Assembly (NCBI RefSeq): GCF_025264645.1
Contig: NZ_CP073696.1
Location: forward strand, 2,418,001-2,482,000
Reading direction: 5' to 3'
From: Edaphobacter lichenicola
Lineage (GTDB): Bacteria; Acidobacteriota; Terriglobia; Terriglobales; Acidobacteriaceae
Length of the DNA: 64,000 nucleotides
Below the pieces are notes generated by a model. The model was not told the DNA's origin, searched no databases, and saw nothing but the letters and a program-made list of their open reading frames with translations. Shown here one piece after another: positions 27,249 through 35,613 of this stretch; position 1 is the stretch's first letter, and each line of letters opens with the position of its first letter. The translations under genes and the position numbers were made by a program.

Positions 27249-29348
27249 CTAGATGCGCTGGAATGCCTTCGCGATGTCTTTGTAGGAGTAACGCAGAGCG
27301 ATTGGACGGCCATGCGGGCAGGCTGTTGGATGCTCGGTTTTTCCAAGGGCGTCGAGAAGCCACTCGATCTTTGAGGACTCGAGGGGTTGGTTTATTTTGA
27401 TTGCCGCGTGGCAGGCGATGCTGGCGGCTATGCGACGACGGCGGGCCTCGGCGTTCTCCGTTTGGCGGTTGCGGTCGGGGATAGCGAGGACCTCTTCGAG
27501 CATCTGCTCCAGCTCGCGTCCTTCAAGGCCTACGGGAGCTGCTTTGACGGCCAGGGTGCGGGGGCCGAAGGGCTCGGCTTCGAATCCGTTGCGGTCGAGT
27601 TCGTCGGCGATCTCGGTGAAGGTGATCATCTGTGCGGGGAGGAGGTCGATCAGGAGCGGCATAAGGAGGCGCTGACGCTGGATCTGCTCGGTGTCGCGCT
27701 CGCGTAAGACTTTTTCGAAGAGGATGCGCTCGTGCGCTACATGCTGGTCGATGATCCAGAGGCCTTCTTCGTTGGTGGCGAGGATGAATGAGTCACGGAA
27801 CTGACCGATTGGCTTGAGAGTGGATAAAGCGGTGAGGGTGTCGGCTTGTTGCGGGGCAGCTTCGTAGGTGGAGTCGGTTTGGGTGGAGTCGTAGCCGACG
27901 GGGATGGAGTGGCCAGAGAAGGCGAAGCGGCCTGGGGACGGTGGCACGATGGGTGCGGCGAGGTTATAGGTGGGAGATTTTATTGGTTCAGAGTTGAACG
28001 CTGCGGTGTCGTCTGGGTTGTAAGGTTCGGAGTGAGGGAAGTTTTTTGTCTGGCCTGGATGGAAGAGGGGATCCGCCGTTTGATCTGTTCCTACACCTAA
28101 AAAATACAGGGATCCTTCGCTGTGCTCAGGATGACGACCGTTATTCGGAGCGCCGTCACTTAAGGAGCCGTTTTCTATGGAGACATTTCCATCGGGAGGG
28201 CCGGGGAGTGGACTGACGTCGATGAGGAGAGAGCTTGATACGCCGTGAGGACCGTTTTGCAAGGCGGTCGCGAAGCTGGCCGCTGGACGTGCCTGAATGA
28301 GCGTGGTGCGGATGGTGTCGCGGACGAAGTCGTGAACGAAGCTGGGCTGGCGGAAGCGGACTTCAGTCTTGGCGGGATGAACGTTGACGTCTACCTCTTG
28401 TGGGGGCATCTCGAGGTAAAGGAGGGTGACGGGAAAGGATGTGGGCGGAAGGATGTTGCGATAGGCCTCGGAGATGGCGTGGAGGATGAGTTTGTCGCGG
28501 ATGAGGCGCTGGTTGACGAAGAGGTAGATGGAGTTGCGGTTAAGCTTTTGCAGTTCGGGCTTGGAGACGAAGCCGGTGAGGCGGAGGTAGCCGGGATCGG
28601 GTGGAGTGTAGTCGAGGTCGCGCTTCCAGGGTGGGGGTTCAGGGAGACCGGCGCGGGTGAAGTCCAGCTCGGCAGTGGTGGGGAGCATGTAGCTGCTGGT
28701 GTCTTTCCCGAAGATCTGGAAGAGACGGTCGGCGGCGTTGGCCACTGCGGGAGCGATGAGGAGGGCTTGGGTGGCGGAGTGGAGTTCGAAGTGTTTGGTG
28801 GGGTGGACGAGAGCGTAGTGGGTGACGAGCGCGGCGATGTGGGAGAGTTCGGTCTGCTCGGACTTGAGGAATTTGCGCCGGGCGGGGGTGTTGAAGAAGA
28901 GGTCGTTGATGGTAATGGTTGTGCCGACGGGCAGACCTGCGTCTTCCACGCTGAGGATGTTGCCGCCGGCGATCTCTACCAGGGTGCCGGAGGGTTCTTC
29001 GGCGACGCGGGTTTCGAGGAGAAGGCGGGCAACGCTGGCGATAGACGGCAGAGCTTCGCCGCGGAAGCCTAGGGTGGCGATGGAGAGGAGCTCGTCGGCG
29101 GTGCGGAGCTTGGAGGTGGCGTGGCGCTCGAAGGCGAGGAGGGCGTCGTCCCTGACCATGCCGTGGCCGTTGTCGGAGATGCGGATGAGCTTGCGGCCAC
29201 CAGCTTCAACTTCGATGCGGATGCGGGTGGCTGCGGCGTCGAGGGAGTTTTCGAGGAGCTCTTTGACGACGGAGGCGGGACGTTCGACGACTTCGCCGGC
29301 GGCGATCTGGTTCGCCACGAGGTCGGAGAGGATACGGATGCGGCCCAT
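27249..29348 (-). CDS. mutL: DNA mismatch repair protein MutL
   Basis: The 699 residues cover an N-terminal GHKL ATPase, a linker and a C-terminal dimerisation domain. ATPase motifs are VVERPASVVKELLENSLDA (motif I), ISDNGHGM (II) and TLGFRGEALPSI (III), followed by GTTITINDLFFNTPARRKFLK and the transducer segment NVHPAKTEVRFR. The linker (about 370-490) is poorly conserved. The C-terminal part has LWIIDQHVAHERILFEK and ACHAAIKINQPL. It lacks an obvious DQHAxxExxxxE endonuclease motif (DQHVAHERILFE is close), so nicking activity is uncertain. mutS is not in the window. A decayed second mutL end lies downstream. Confidence 0.96.
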   Translation of the reverse strand: MGRIRILSDLVANQIAAGEVVERPASVVKELLENSLDAAATRIRIEVEAGGRKLIRISDNGHGMVRDDALLAFERHATSKLRTADELLSIATLGFRGEALPSIASVARLLLETRVAEEPSGTLVEIAGGNILSVEDAGLPVGTTITINDLFFNTPARRKFLKSEQTELSHIAALVTHYALVHPTKHFELHSATQALLIAPAVANAADRLFQIFGKDTSSYMLPTTAELDFTRAGLPEPPPWKRDLDYTPPDPGYLRLTGFVSKPELQKLNRNSIYLFVNQRLIRDKLILHAISEAYRNILPPTSFPVTLLYLEMPPQEVDVNVHPAKTEVRFRQPSFVHDFVRDTIRTTLIQARPAASFATALQNGPHGVSSSLLIDVSPLPGPPDGNVSIENGSLSDGAPNNGRHPEHSEGSLYFLGVGTDQTADPLFHPGQTKNFPHSEPYNPDDTAAFNSEPIKSPTYNLAAPIVPPSPGRFAFSGHSIPVGYDSTQTDSTYEAAPQQADTLTALSTLKPIGQFRDSFILATNEEGLWIIDQHVAHERILFEKVLRERDTEQIQRQRLLMPLLIDLLPAQMITFTEIADELDRNGFEAEPFGPRTLAVKAAPVGLEGRELEQMLEEVLAIPDRNRQTENAEARRRRIAASIACHAAIKINQPLESSKIEWLLDALGKTEHPTACPHGRPIALRYSYKDIAKAFQRI

Positions 29349-29518
29349 GAATCGATTGTACGGCGATTGGGAAGACGGCAGCGCTGTAGTTCATTTGGCT
29401 GTAACCAACTTGGCGGTTTGGTGGAGTGCAAGAGGAAAAATAATGCATAGATGAGGGCATGTTTTCCAGAGGCAAGTTGAGATCGCGCGTAATTTAGAGG
29501 GAATCGGAAGAAGGTGCG

Positions 29519-29535
29519 TTGGGCCTTGAAGTGCA
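29519..29535 (+). promoter_or_regulatory. Sigma-54-like -24/-12 element before the first PEP-CTERM gene
   Basis: TTGGGCCTTGAAGTGCA contains GG at 29521-29522, ten bases, then GC at 29533-29534, the invariant core of RpoN promoters. The flanks (TTGG, TGCA) fit the consensus moderately. The GC lies 44 bases before the ATG. Confidence 0.45.
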
Positions 29536-29577
29536 ATAGAGGGAGTGCAACAAAACCATAGTATTAACAGGAGATTT

Positions 29578-30111
29578 ATGACGCGGCTCTCGCTTGCACT
29601 GTGCAGTCTTGTTCTGGCTGCTCTGCCCTCCACTGCTGCCTTCGCTGACCCGGTCAGCTTCAACTTCAGCTTCAGCAATGCGGACTACTCCGGGTCTGGT
29701 GTGTTGACCGCGGATGCAACAAGCGCCGCTGGTGTTTATCAGATTGTTGGCGTGACCGGCGATGTTGTCATCGGCAAAACAACTGACGCGATCTCGGGAT
29801 TGCTCGCGACGGGGGCGTTCCCGGCGGATGGCCCTAACGACAACCTGCTTTTCTTTCCTGAGCTGCCGACTCCGTTTGGCGCGTTTGACGCTTCTGGCGT
29901 CTCTTTTACGCTGGCGAACGGTGCGGGCAAGTTGAATCTGTTCTTGGAAGATGGCGAAGACCTCAAGCTGACTGGCGGCAAACAGGACGAACAGGCCGGG
30001 GTAATTACGGTGACCGAAGCGTCTCCCGTGCCTGAGCCTGGATCGCTGGCGCTGTTGGGAACGGGCGTGTTGGGACTGGCTGGAATGGTCCGCCGCAGAC
30101 TCTTCACATAG
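29578..30111 (+). CDS. PEP-CTERM sorting-domain protein (first of two)
   Basis: A 177-residue exported protein; AGGAG stands just before the ATG at 29578. It has an N-terminal signal peptide (LSLALCSLVLAALPSTAAFA), a beta-rich middle (FNFSFSNADYSGSGVL, VGVTGDVVIGKT) and a C-terminal sorting signal: VPEPGSLALLGTGVLGLAG then RRRL. Exosortase (EpsH family) recognises this signal, usually in bacteria that make exopolysaccharide. No exosortase is in the window. It is a clear paralogue of the next gene. A GG-N10-GC element lies upstream. Confidence 0.88.
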   Translation: MTRLSLALCSLVLAALPSTAAFADPVSFNFSFSNADYSGSGVLTADATSAAGVYQIVGVTGDVVIGKTTDAISGLLATGAFPADGPNDNLLFFPELPTPFGAFDASGVSFTLANGAGKLNLFLEDGEDLKLTGGKQDEQAGVITVTEASPVPEPGSLALLGTGVLGLAGMVRRRLFT

Positions 30112-30308
30112 GGCTGCAACGGGGATAGGGGCCGCAGTTTTCGGTGCGGTCTCTGCATCCGTTGATCGATCAAGGAATAGCTCGCTTTTCGCAATCAGGG
30201 CAAATAAGTTCCACCGCATAGTGCAAAGAACTGCACGAAACGGTGCGAGCGTTGATGATGCAGAGGCCATGGTTGCCTGATTTTTGGGTACTTTGAGCAC
30301 GGGCGGTT

Positions 30309-30325
30309 TGGCAGCCCAAATGCTT
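30309..30325 (+). promoter_or_regulatory. Sigma-54-like -24/-12 element before the second PEP-CTERM gene
   Basis: TGGCAGCCCAAATGCTT contains GG (30310-30311), ten bases and GC (30322-30323). It matches the TGGCA half of the RpoN consensus exactly and ends ATGCT. The GC is 41 bases before the ATG, almost the same distance as at the paralogue. A dyad GTGCA-N6-TGCAC (30221-30236) about 75 bases upstream could be an enhancer site. Confidence 0.55.
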
Positions 30326-30363
30326 CTATCCGCTTCACTTGCTCACATGAGTAACAGGAGCGT

Positions 30364-30888
30364 ATGAAGTACAGAATATTGGGACCCTGCATTTTCACCT
30401 TGGCTTCTCTTGTATCCACCTCTGCCCGCGCCGATACGTTCAGCTTTAGCTTCTCAGGAATTTTCTTTTCCGGCTCCGGCACGTTTACCGCGACAGAGGT
30501 GGGTCACACCAATAGTTATGACGTTACCGGCGTTACAGGCAACGTGAAGTCAGGAGGATCAACCTCCGCCATCACGTCCGTTCTGGGAGTGGATGGATTT
30601 AGAAACAACGATAACGAATTGATCTTTCCCTTGGTTTATCCGGGTCTGGGTTTTGGAACGAAGTTTTTCGACTCCAACGGCGTCTCTTTTTCGCTAGCCA
30701 ATGGAAACGAAGTCAATCTGAACGGCATTTGGGACATCGAAGGACCTGCGAAGGAGTTCGATCTCCCACAATTTGACTCGGTCAGCGTAACCGAGAACTC
30801 TCCGGTTCCTGAACCAAGCAGCCTAGCACTGTTTGGCATAGGAATCATGGGAGTCGCCGGAGCAATTCGACGGCGTCTTGCTGTCTAA
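30364..30888 (+). CDS. PEP-CTERM sorting-domain protein (second of two)
   Basis: A 174-residue exported protein with AGGAG before the ATG. Signal peptide (LGPCIFTLASLVSTSARA), then FSFSFSGIFFSGSGTFTAT and YDVTGVTGNVKSG, which align with the preceding gene. The C-terminal tripartite sorting signal is VPEPSSLALFGIGIMGVAG followed by a basic RRRL end. The tandem pair probably arose by duplication and has since diverged strongly in the middle. The role is presumably an exopolysaccharide-associated surface protein; not demonstrable here. Confidence 0.88.
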   Translation: MKYRILGPCIFTLASLVSTSARADTFSFSFSGIFFSGSGTFTATEVGHTNSYDVTGVTGNVKSGGSTSAITSVLGVDGFRNNDNELIFPLVYPGLGFGTKFFDSNGVSFSLANGNEVNLNGIWDIEGPAKEFDLPQFDSVSVTENSPVPEPSSLALFGIGIMGVAGAIRRRLAV

Positions 30889-30965
30889 TTTGAGTTACTC
30901 ATTTGGTTACAGAAATGGTTGCTTCTCGGGAGGAAGCGACCATTTTTGTGTCTGCTTCAGTCCTA

Positions 30966-32492
30966 TTACTTCGTTTTTTTCTTCTTCGGTTTTGTCTTAT
31001 GGGTTTCGGTGTCGCGATCGCCCACCATGTGGAGACGCATGAAGTTGGTGGCGCCGGATTTGGTGCGGGTGCCGGCGACGATACCGACGATCTGACGCTG
31101 GTGAACGTGGCCCTCGGTCTCGAGGATCTGTTCGGCCATGTTGACGAGCTTGTCCGTGTCGCGAAAGCGCGCGCAGAGGATGGGGTAGGTGCCCCAGAGC
31201 AGCATGCTACGGTTGATGACCTTCTCGAAGGGCGAGAGGGCGAAGATCGGCGGGTCGGGGTGGTACTTGGAGAGGAGCCGCGCTGTCATGCCCGTCTCGG
31301 TAAAGATGGCAATGGCAGCGACGTCGAGGTCGTCTGCGGCGTGCGACATACATTCGCAGATGGTTTCGGCGATGGAAAGGCGGACGCTGGGATGATGGCC
31401 CAGGGCGCGCGGTGGGTCGATGCGTATCTGATGTTCGGTCTCGGTAATGATCTTGGCCATCATGGCGACGGCTTCGACGGGATACTTGCCTGCAGCGGAC
31501 TCGGCTGAGAGCATGACGGAGTCGGTGCCGTCGTAGATGGCGTTTGCGACGTCGGAGGCCTCGGCGCGTGTGGGGCGCGGGTTGTCGATCATCGACTCGA
31601 GCATCTGGGTGGCAGTGATGACGGGCTTGCGATACTCGGCGGCACGGCGAATGATGTGCTTCTGGATGGCAGGGACTTTTTCGGGTGGGACTTCGACGCC
31701 CAGATCGCCACGCGCGACCATGATAGCGTCGGTGACTTCGAGGATGCTGTCAAGATGCTCGATGGCCTGAGGCTTTTCGAGCTTGGCGATGACCCAGGCG
31801 TCGGACTTGAGGGCGGCAAGGCGGTTCTTGACGTGGCGCACGTCGTCGGCGGTGCGGACGAAGGAGACGGCGACGGTGTCGACGCCCTGCCCGATGGCGA
31901 AGATGAGGTCTTCTTCGTCTTTTTCGGTAAGTGACGGAACGTTGACAGCGATGCCGGGGAGGTTGATGCCCTTATTTTCGCCGAGCATCCCGCCGTTGAC
32001 GATCTCGCAGGTGACGTCGACGCCTTTGACGGACTCGACGCGCAGCTCGATGAGGCCGTCCGAGAGCAGGATCCGGGAGCCTGGCTCGAGGTTTTCAGCG
32101 AGGGTCTTGAAGGTGGTGCCAACGAGGGAGGCGTTGCCCTCGATCTCGCGCGGGGTGATAGTGAGGCGCTTCCCGGCTACGAGCTGGACGGGTTTATGTC
32201 CTTTGAGCTTGCCGGTGCGAATCTTGGGCCCCTGCAGATCGGCGAGGATGCAGATGGGCTTGCGCTCCTCCTTCGAGATTTTGCGGACCATGCGGATGAG
32301 ATCTGCCTTTTGCTCGTGGCTGCCATGGGAGAAGTTGAGGCGAGCGACGTCGAGGCCAGCGCGGACGAGCTGGCGGAAGATCTCAGGTGTACTTGAGGCT
32401 GGGCCGAGGGTAGCGACGATTTTGGCGCGGCGACCGCGCTCCAGTGTGGCAAAGGGGGCAACATTGGACATAGGGTTCGAGGAGATCTTCAT
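30966..32492 (-). CDS. pyk: Pyruvate kinase
   Basis: Makes pyruvate and ATP from phosphoenolpyruvate and ADP. At 508 residues it has the full three-domain layout. Hallmarks: RRAKIVATLGPASS, ARLNFSHGSHEQ, LADLQGPKIRTG, AKLEKPQAIEHLD, MVARGDLGVEVPPEKVP, the substrate-binding TATQMLESMIDNPRPTRAE and DGTDSVMLSAESAAGKYP. The C-terminal regulatory domain is followed by a lysine-rich end. Two ATGs are possible (32492, and 32471 at MSNVAP); neither has a strong ribosome binding site. It stands alone, convergent with the PEP-CTERM genes. Confidence 0.95.
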   Translation of the reverse strand: MKISSNPMSNVAPFATLERGRRAKIVATLGPASSTPEIFRQLVRAGLDVARLNFSHGSHEQKADLIRMVRKISKEERKPICILADLQGPKIRTGKLKGHKPVQLVAGKRLTITPREIEGNASLVGTTFKTLAENLEPGSRILLSDGLIELRVESVKGVDVTCEIVNGGMLGENKGINLPGIAVNVPSLTEKDEEDLIFAIGQGVDTVAVSFVRTADDVRHVKNRLAALKSDAWVIAKLEKPQAIEHLDSILEVTDAIMVARGDLGVEVPPEKVPAIQKHIIRRAAEYRKPVITATQMLESMIDNPRPTRAEASDVANAIYDGTDSVMLSAESAAGKYPVEAVAMMAKIITETEHQIRIDPPRALGHHPSVRLSIAETICECMSHAADDLDVAAIAIFTETGMTARLLSKYHPDPPIFALSPFEKVINRSMLLWGTYPILCARFRDTDKLVNMAEQILETEGHVHQRQIVGIVAGTRTKSGATNFMRLHMVGDRDTETHKTKPKKKKTK

Positions 32493-32572
32493 GGGTCGGG
32501 CTAAGGGACTTTCTCACCATCCTGTACTTGGATGGTATGACCAGTGAGTTGAGTTTAACTGCCGTGGCAATT

Positions 32573-33472
32573 CTAACCGGGCGGAAGGAGGTTTGGCGTT
32601 GATGGAGTGGAATGAGTTCGGGGATGGTGGAAAAAGCGGGTACGGAACTCGGTATTAAACTCGGCTCCGAAGAGGACGCAGAGGGAGATGATGTAGAGCC
32701 AGAAGAGGAGGGCGATTCCTGCGCCTAACGAGCCGTAGACCTGGGAGTAGTTGGCGAAACGGGTGACATACCAGCCGAAGACGAGGGTGGCGAGAAACCA
32801 CATAGCGGTGGAAACGAAGGCTCCGGGGAGGGTTCGCTTCCAGGACTGCTGCATGGGGGTCCCCATGTGATAGATGAGGGCTGTGATTCCGATGCTGCCC
32901 GTGAGAGCGACGCTCCAGCGAATCAGGAGCGCTAAAAGAAAGACTGAGGTTCGAGCGGAAGGCGCGATGTGCCCGGCGAGCCACTCGGTGATGAAGTGAC
33001 CGAAGACGACGAGGATGCTGGCGAGGGCAAAGGGGATCCCCGACAGAGGGACGAGGAGGAAGGCGCGGAGGCGTCGTTGCCAGAATGTCCAGCAATTGAC
33101 TGGAAGGTCGTTGGCGCGTCGGAGGCCCTCCATGATGGTGGCCAGGACACTGGAGGCGCCAGTAAGGCTGACGATGAAGGCGAGGCCGAGAGCGTGAGTG
33201 GACCGGGTGGTTTGAGGCGAGGCGACGAAGTAGCTTTGCAGCAGCGGGCTAACGTCCGGGGGCAGCATGCGATCGAAGAAGATGGCAAGCTGAAAGCGGA
33301 GGGGAGTGGTATCAGGAAGCATGCTGGCGATGGCGGCAGCGACGATCAGAGCCGGAAAGAGAGAGACCATCGCGGAGTAGGCGGTGGATTGAGCAAGGTT
33401 GAGGCAGTCGTGCCGCATAGCGCGCAGCAATGCGCCGTGGAAGACCATGGGAAAGCGAAATAGCCTCCTCAT
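32573..33472 (-). CDS. YihY/BrkB-family inner-membrane protein
   Basis: From the ATG at 33472 it has 299 residues and six predicted membrane segments. The family pattern is clear: an N-terminal DCLNLAQSTAYSAMVSLFPALIV, a middle FIVSLTGASSVLATIMEGLRRAND and a C-terminal SLGAGIALLFWLYIISLCVLFGAEFN. These proteins were once called ribonuclease BN; that activity belongs to another gene, and the true role is unknown (possibly lipid transport or export). The frame is open to 33859, but that part is the thioredoxin gene read in another frame. It lies 31 bases after the thioredoxin gene. Confidence 0.85.
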   Translation of the reverse strand: MRRLFRFPMVFHGALLRAMRHDCLNLAQSTAYSAMVSLFPALIVAAAIASMLPDTTPLRFQLAIFFDRMLPPDVSPLLQSYFVASPQTTRSTHALGLAFIVSLTGASSVLATIMEGLRRANDLPVNCWTFWQRRLRAFLLVPLSGIPFALASILVVFGHFITEWLAGHIAPSARTSVFLLALLIRWSVALTGSIGITALIYHMGTPMQQSWKRTLPGAFVSTAMWFLATLVFGWYVTRFANYSQVYGSLGAGIALLFWLYIISLCVLFGAEFNTEFRTRFFHHPRTHSTPSTPNLLPPG

Positions 33473-33503
33473 GGGCGCAGGCCAGCCGACGGATAGTTCA
33501 GGA

Positions 33504-33992
33504 CTATGCCTTCCATCGGGTGAGGAGGGCGGTGATGGCCTCCTTGCTGGTGTGCTCGAACTCCTTTTCGTGTTCGGCATAGAGGAGATTGCCGTGGGCG
33601 TCGATGACGGCAAGAGAAGGTATTCCGTGGGCGATGGGGACGTGATACTTCTTTGCGACGTCGACGTTGTGATCGACATGGCCCGTGTCAATGTGGACGA
33701 CGATAAAGTACTTTGCAAGCAGTTCGGCATTGGGAGACTGCTGGTAGTAGTAGTCGAGAACCTGGCAGTCGCCGCACCAGTTGGCGCCGAAGTCGAGGAG
33801 GATGCGCTTATGCTCACGGCGGGCCTGGACCATGGCGGCGGCGATGTCGGCGCTGGCATCTGCAGTCTCCGAGTAGAGGTTCCTATTGACGTGAAAGGTG
33901 GCCTGCGCGGCTGCGTGGGGACCAGATGTAAGAACCTGCAAGAGCAGGCCCATGGCTAGGGTGCGGAGAAGCGCGTTGCGGAGGCGCGCGAT
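33504..33992 (-). CDS. Exported thioredoxin-family protein
   Basis: A 162-residue protein. I take the ATG at 33992 because AAAAGG lies six bases upstream and a signal peptide follows directly (LRTLAMGLLLQVLTSGPHAAA); 34010 is an alternative start. The thioredoxin fold carries the redox motif WCGDCQV (CGDC in place of CGPC) after RILLDFGANW, and the cis-proline loop HGIPSLAVID. Proteins of this type are periplasmic thiol oxidoreductases; the aspartate in the motif and YYYQQSPNAELLAKYF resemble DUF255-like or thiol:disulfide interchange relatives. Probably co-transcribed with the YihY-type gene. Confidence 0.82.
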   Translation of the reverse strand: MARLRNALLRTLAMGLLLQVLTSGPHAAAQATFHVNRNLYSETADASADIAAAMVQARREHKRILLDFGANWCGDCQVLDYYYQQSPNAELLAKYFIVVHIDTGHVDHNVDVAKKYHVPIAHGIPSLAVIDAHGNLLYAEHEKEFEHTSKEAITALLTRWKA

Positions 33993-34159
33993 CATGAGAG
34001 ACCTTTTCATCTTTTTGTACTCATTGAAGCCGGATGCATGAGGCGGGTTGGTCAAGACCATGGTTTTATTCGGGCAAAGGATTACAAGAGATGATGCATG
34101 AAGACCGTGGCCCGACGCAAAACTATGTTGGACAAAGGTACTAGCTATTGGGGAGATAG

Positions 34160-35272
34160 CTACTGACCGGAGTAGTATCCGTCGCGAGTCTGGACGAGCA
34201 GGCCCTTCTGGTGGAGGGCAAGGTCGATCTGGTGGAAACCGTTGGCGGCCGCGTCCTGGCTGGGAGTGTATCCAAGGCGGTACTGAGCGCGAAGTTCTTC
34301 GGCGATCTGGTTGTAGATCTGGGCGACGTCCTGATTTTTCTTGACTTCAAAGAAGCGCCCGCCGGTCTCCTGGGTCATGCGCTCGAGGATCTTCTTGCCG
34401 TCGACATGGCTCGTTGCGGGGTAGTTGCTGCCACCGTTACCGCCTCCTCCGGGATAGCCGCCGCCGGGGTAACGGCCGGGGTACCCCCCTCCGGGATAGC
34501 CACCGCCCGGATAGCCGCCGCGGCCATGTTGCTGATTGTTGTTCTGCGGATGCGTCTCTTCGCCCTTGAAGTAGATGGCGTAGATGATGGTGTCGGCTCG
34601 CTGGGCGGCTTCAATGGATCGAACGAGGGTTTCCTTACTGTTTCTGTCGACTCCATCGGAGAGGATGATGACGGCTTTGCGCCCGGTCTGTTTGTGCATC
34701 AGCTCGTCTGAGGCAAGGAAGAGGGCGTCGTAGAGGGTCGTTCCGCCGACGCGGCGACTGCCGGCGGTGTCGTCGGAGTCTTTACTGGGCGTATCAATCT
34801 CTTTGAGGGCTTTTTGAAGAAGCGGACGAGACGAGGTAAGGTCTTGCAACAGCTCGGTCTCGCGAGCAAATTGAGCGATGAAGGCCCGGTCTTTAGGGGT
34901 GGTAAGCATCTGGTCAAGGAAGGTGCTGCTGGCGGTGCGCTCTTCGTCGATAACGTCACGCTGAGACATGCTGGTGTCGACCAGGAGGCCGAGGATGAGA
35001 GGTAGGTTGGTGTCTTTGTCGAAGTAGCGGATGGTCTGGGGTTTGCCGTCGACCTGCAGGATGAAGTCGTCCTTGGTGAGGTTCTGAATCAGGGCTCCCT
35101 TTTTATCGCGGACGACGACCGGAAGATTGACCAGGCGGGCATCGACCGCGATCGTCGGGGCGGTCGATGCCGGGGATGGATCAGGCGTAGAGGTTTTTTG
35201 CTGGGCAGACAGGCAGGGTGCGAGGACCAGGCCGGCTAGGAAGAGTGGCCGGTACGAGCGGAGGGCGTTCAT
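34160..35272 (-). CDS. Exported VWA-domain protein with glycine-rich insertion
   Basis: A 370-residue protein. It has an N-terminal signal peptide, a beta-rich lead-in (VDARLVNLPVVVRDKKGALIQNL) and a von Willebrand A domain with an intact metal-ion-adhesion motif (LVDTSMSQRD) and ILSDGVDRNS. An insertion at about 250-290 is nearly all Gly-Gly-Tyr-Pro repeats (GGYPGGGYPGGGYPG). The C-terminus has QETGGRFFEV and LRAQYRLGYTPSQ. This VWFA-related layout is greatly expanded in acidobacteria. The function is unknown, probably extracellular or periplasmic protein binding. No signal for regulation was seen. Confidence 0.82.
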   Translation of the reverse strand: MNALRSYRPLFLAGLVLAPCLSAQQKTSTPDPSPASTAPTIAVDARLVNLPVVVRDKKGALIQNLTKDDFILQVDGKPQTIRYFDKDTNLPLILGLLVDTSMSQRDVIDEERTASSTFLDQMLTTPKDRAFIAQFARETELLQDLTSSRPLLQKALKEIDTPSKDSDDTAGSRRVGGTTLYDALFLASDELMHKQTGRKAVIILSDGVDRNSKETLVRSIEAAQRADTIIYAIYFKGEETHPQNNNQQHGRGGYPGGGYPGGGYPGRYPGGGYPGGGGNGGSNYPATSHVDGKKILERMTQETGGRFFEVKKNQDVAQIYNQIAEELRAQYRLGYTPSQDAAANGFHQIDLALHQKGLLVQTRDGYYSGQ

Positions 35273-35613
35273 GTGGATTTAGACGGTCTTACTTAGGTGG
35301 GGTTTCAGTCGCCTGCGATTTGACCTGACGTTTTTACTGACGCGAATTCACTCACGCTTGCTACTATCGAATGATTCACTCCAACCAGCTTCCTGCCCGC
35401 GGTTTATTCGGGTTCAACATGAAGTGTCCTGGGGATGAAAAGGTTTCGCGTGCGGCAGGGTCGGTATCGTGGAGTTGGGAGTGTGATAGACCGCCGTGTA
35501 ACACATTGGATTCTCTAGTTTTTTGTTCGCGCTCCACAGAGGCATATCCGAGTATCAATGACGTTGTGGTGCAGTATGCAGTCAGCGTCAAGAGATACCG
35601 GAACGAGATTACA

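Noticed and set aside
30112..30363. Possible cyclic-di-GMP riboswitch before the second PEP-CTERM gene
   Set aside because: Fragments such as GGGCAAA and GCAAAG occur, but the GEMM core order and paired stems cannot be formed; the sigma-54-like site explains the region better.
32573..33859. Full 428-residue frame of the YihY-type protein
   Set aside because: The first 129 codons are the thioredoxin gene read in another frame; the family start is near 33472.
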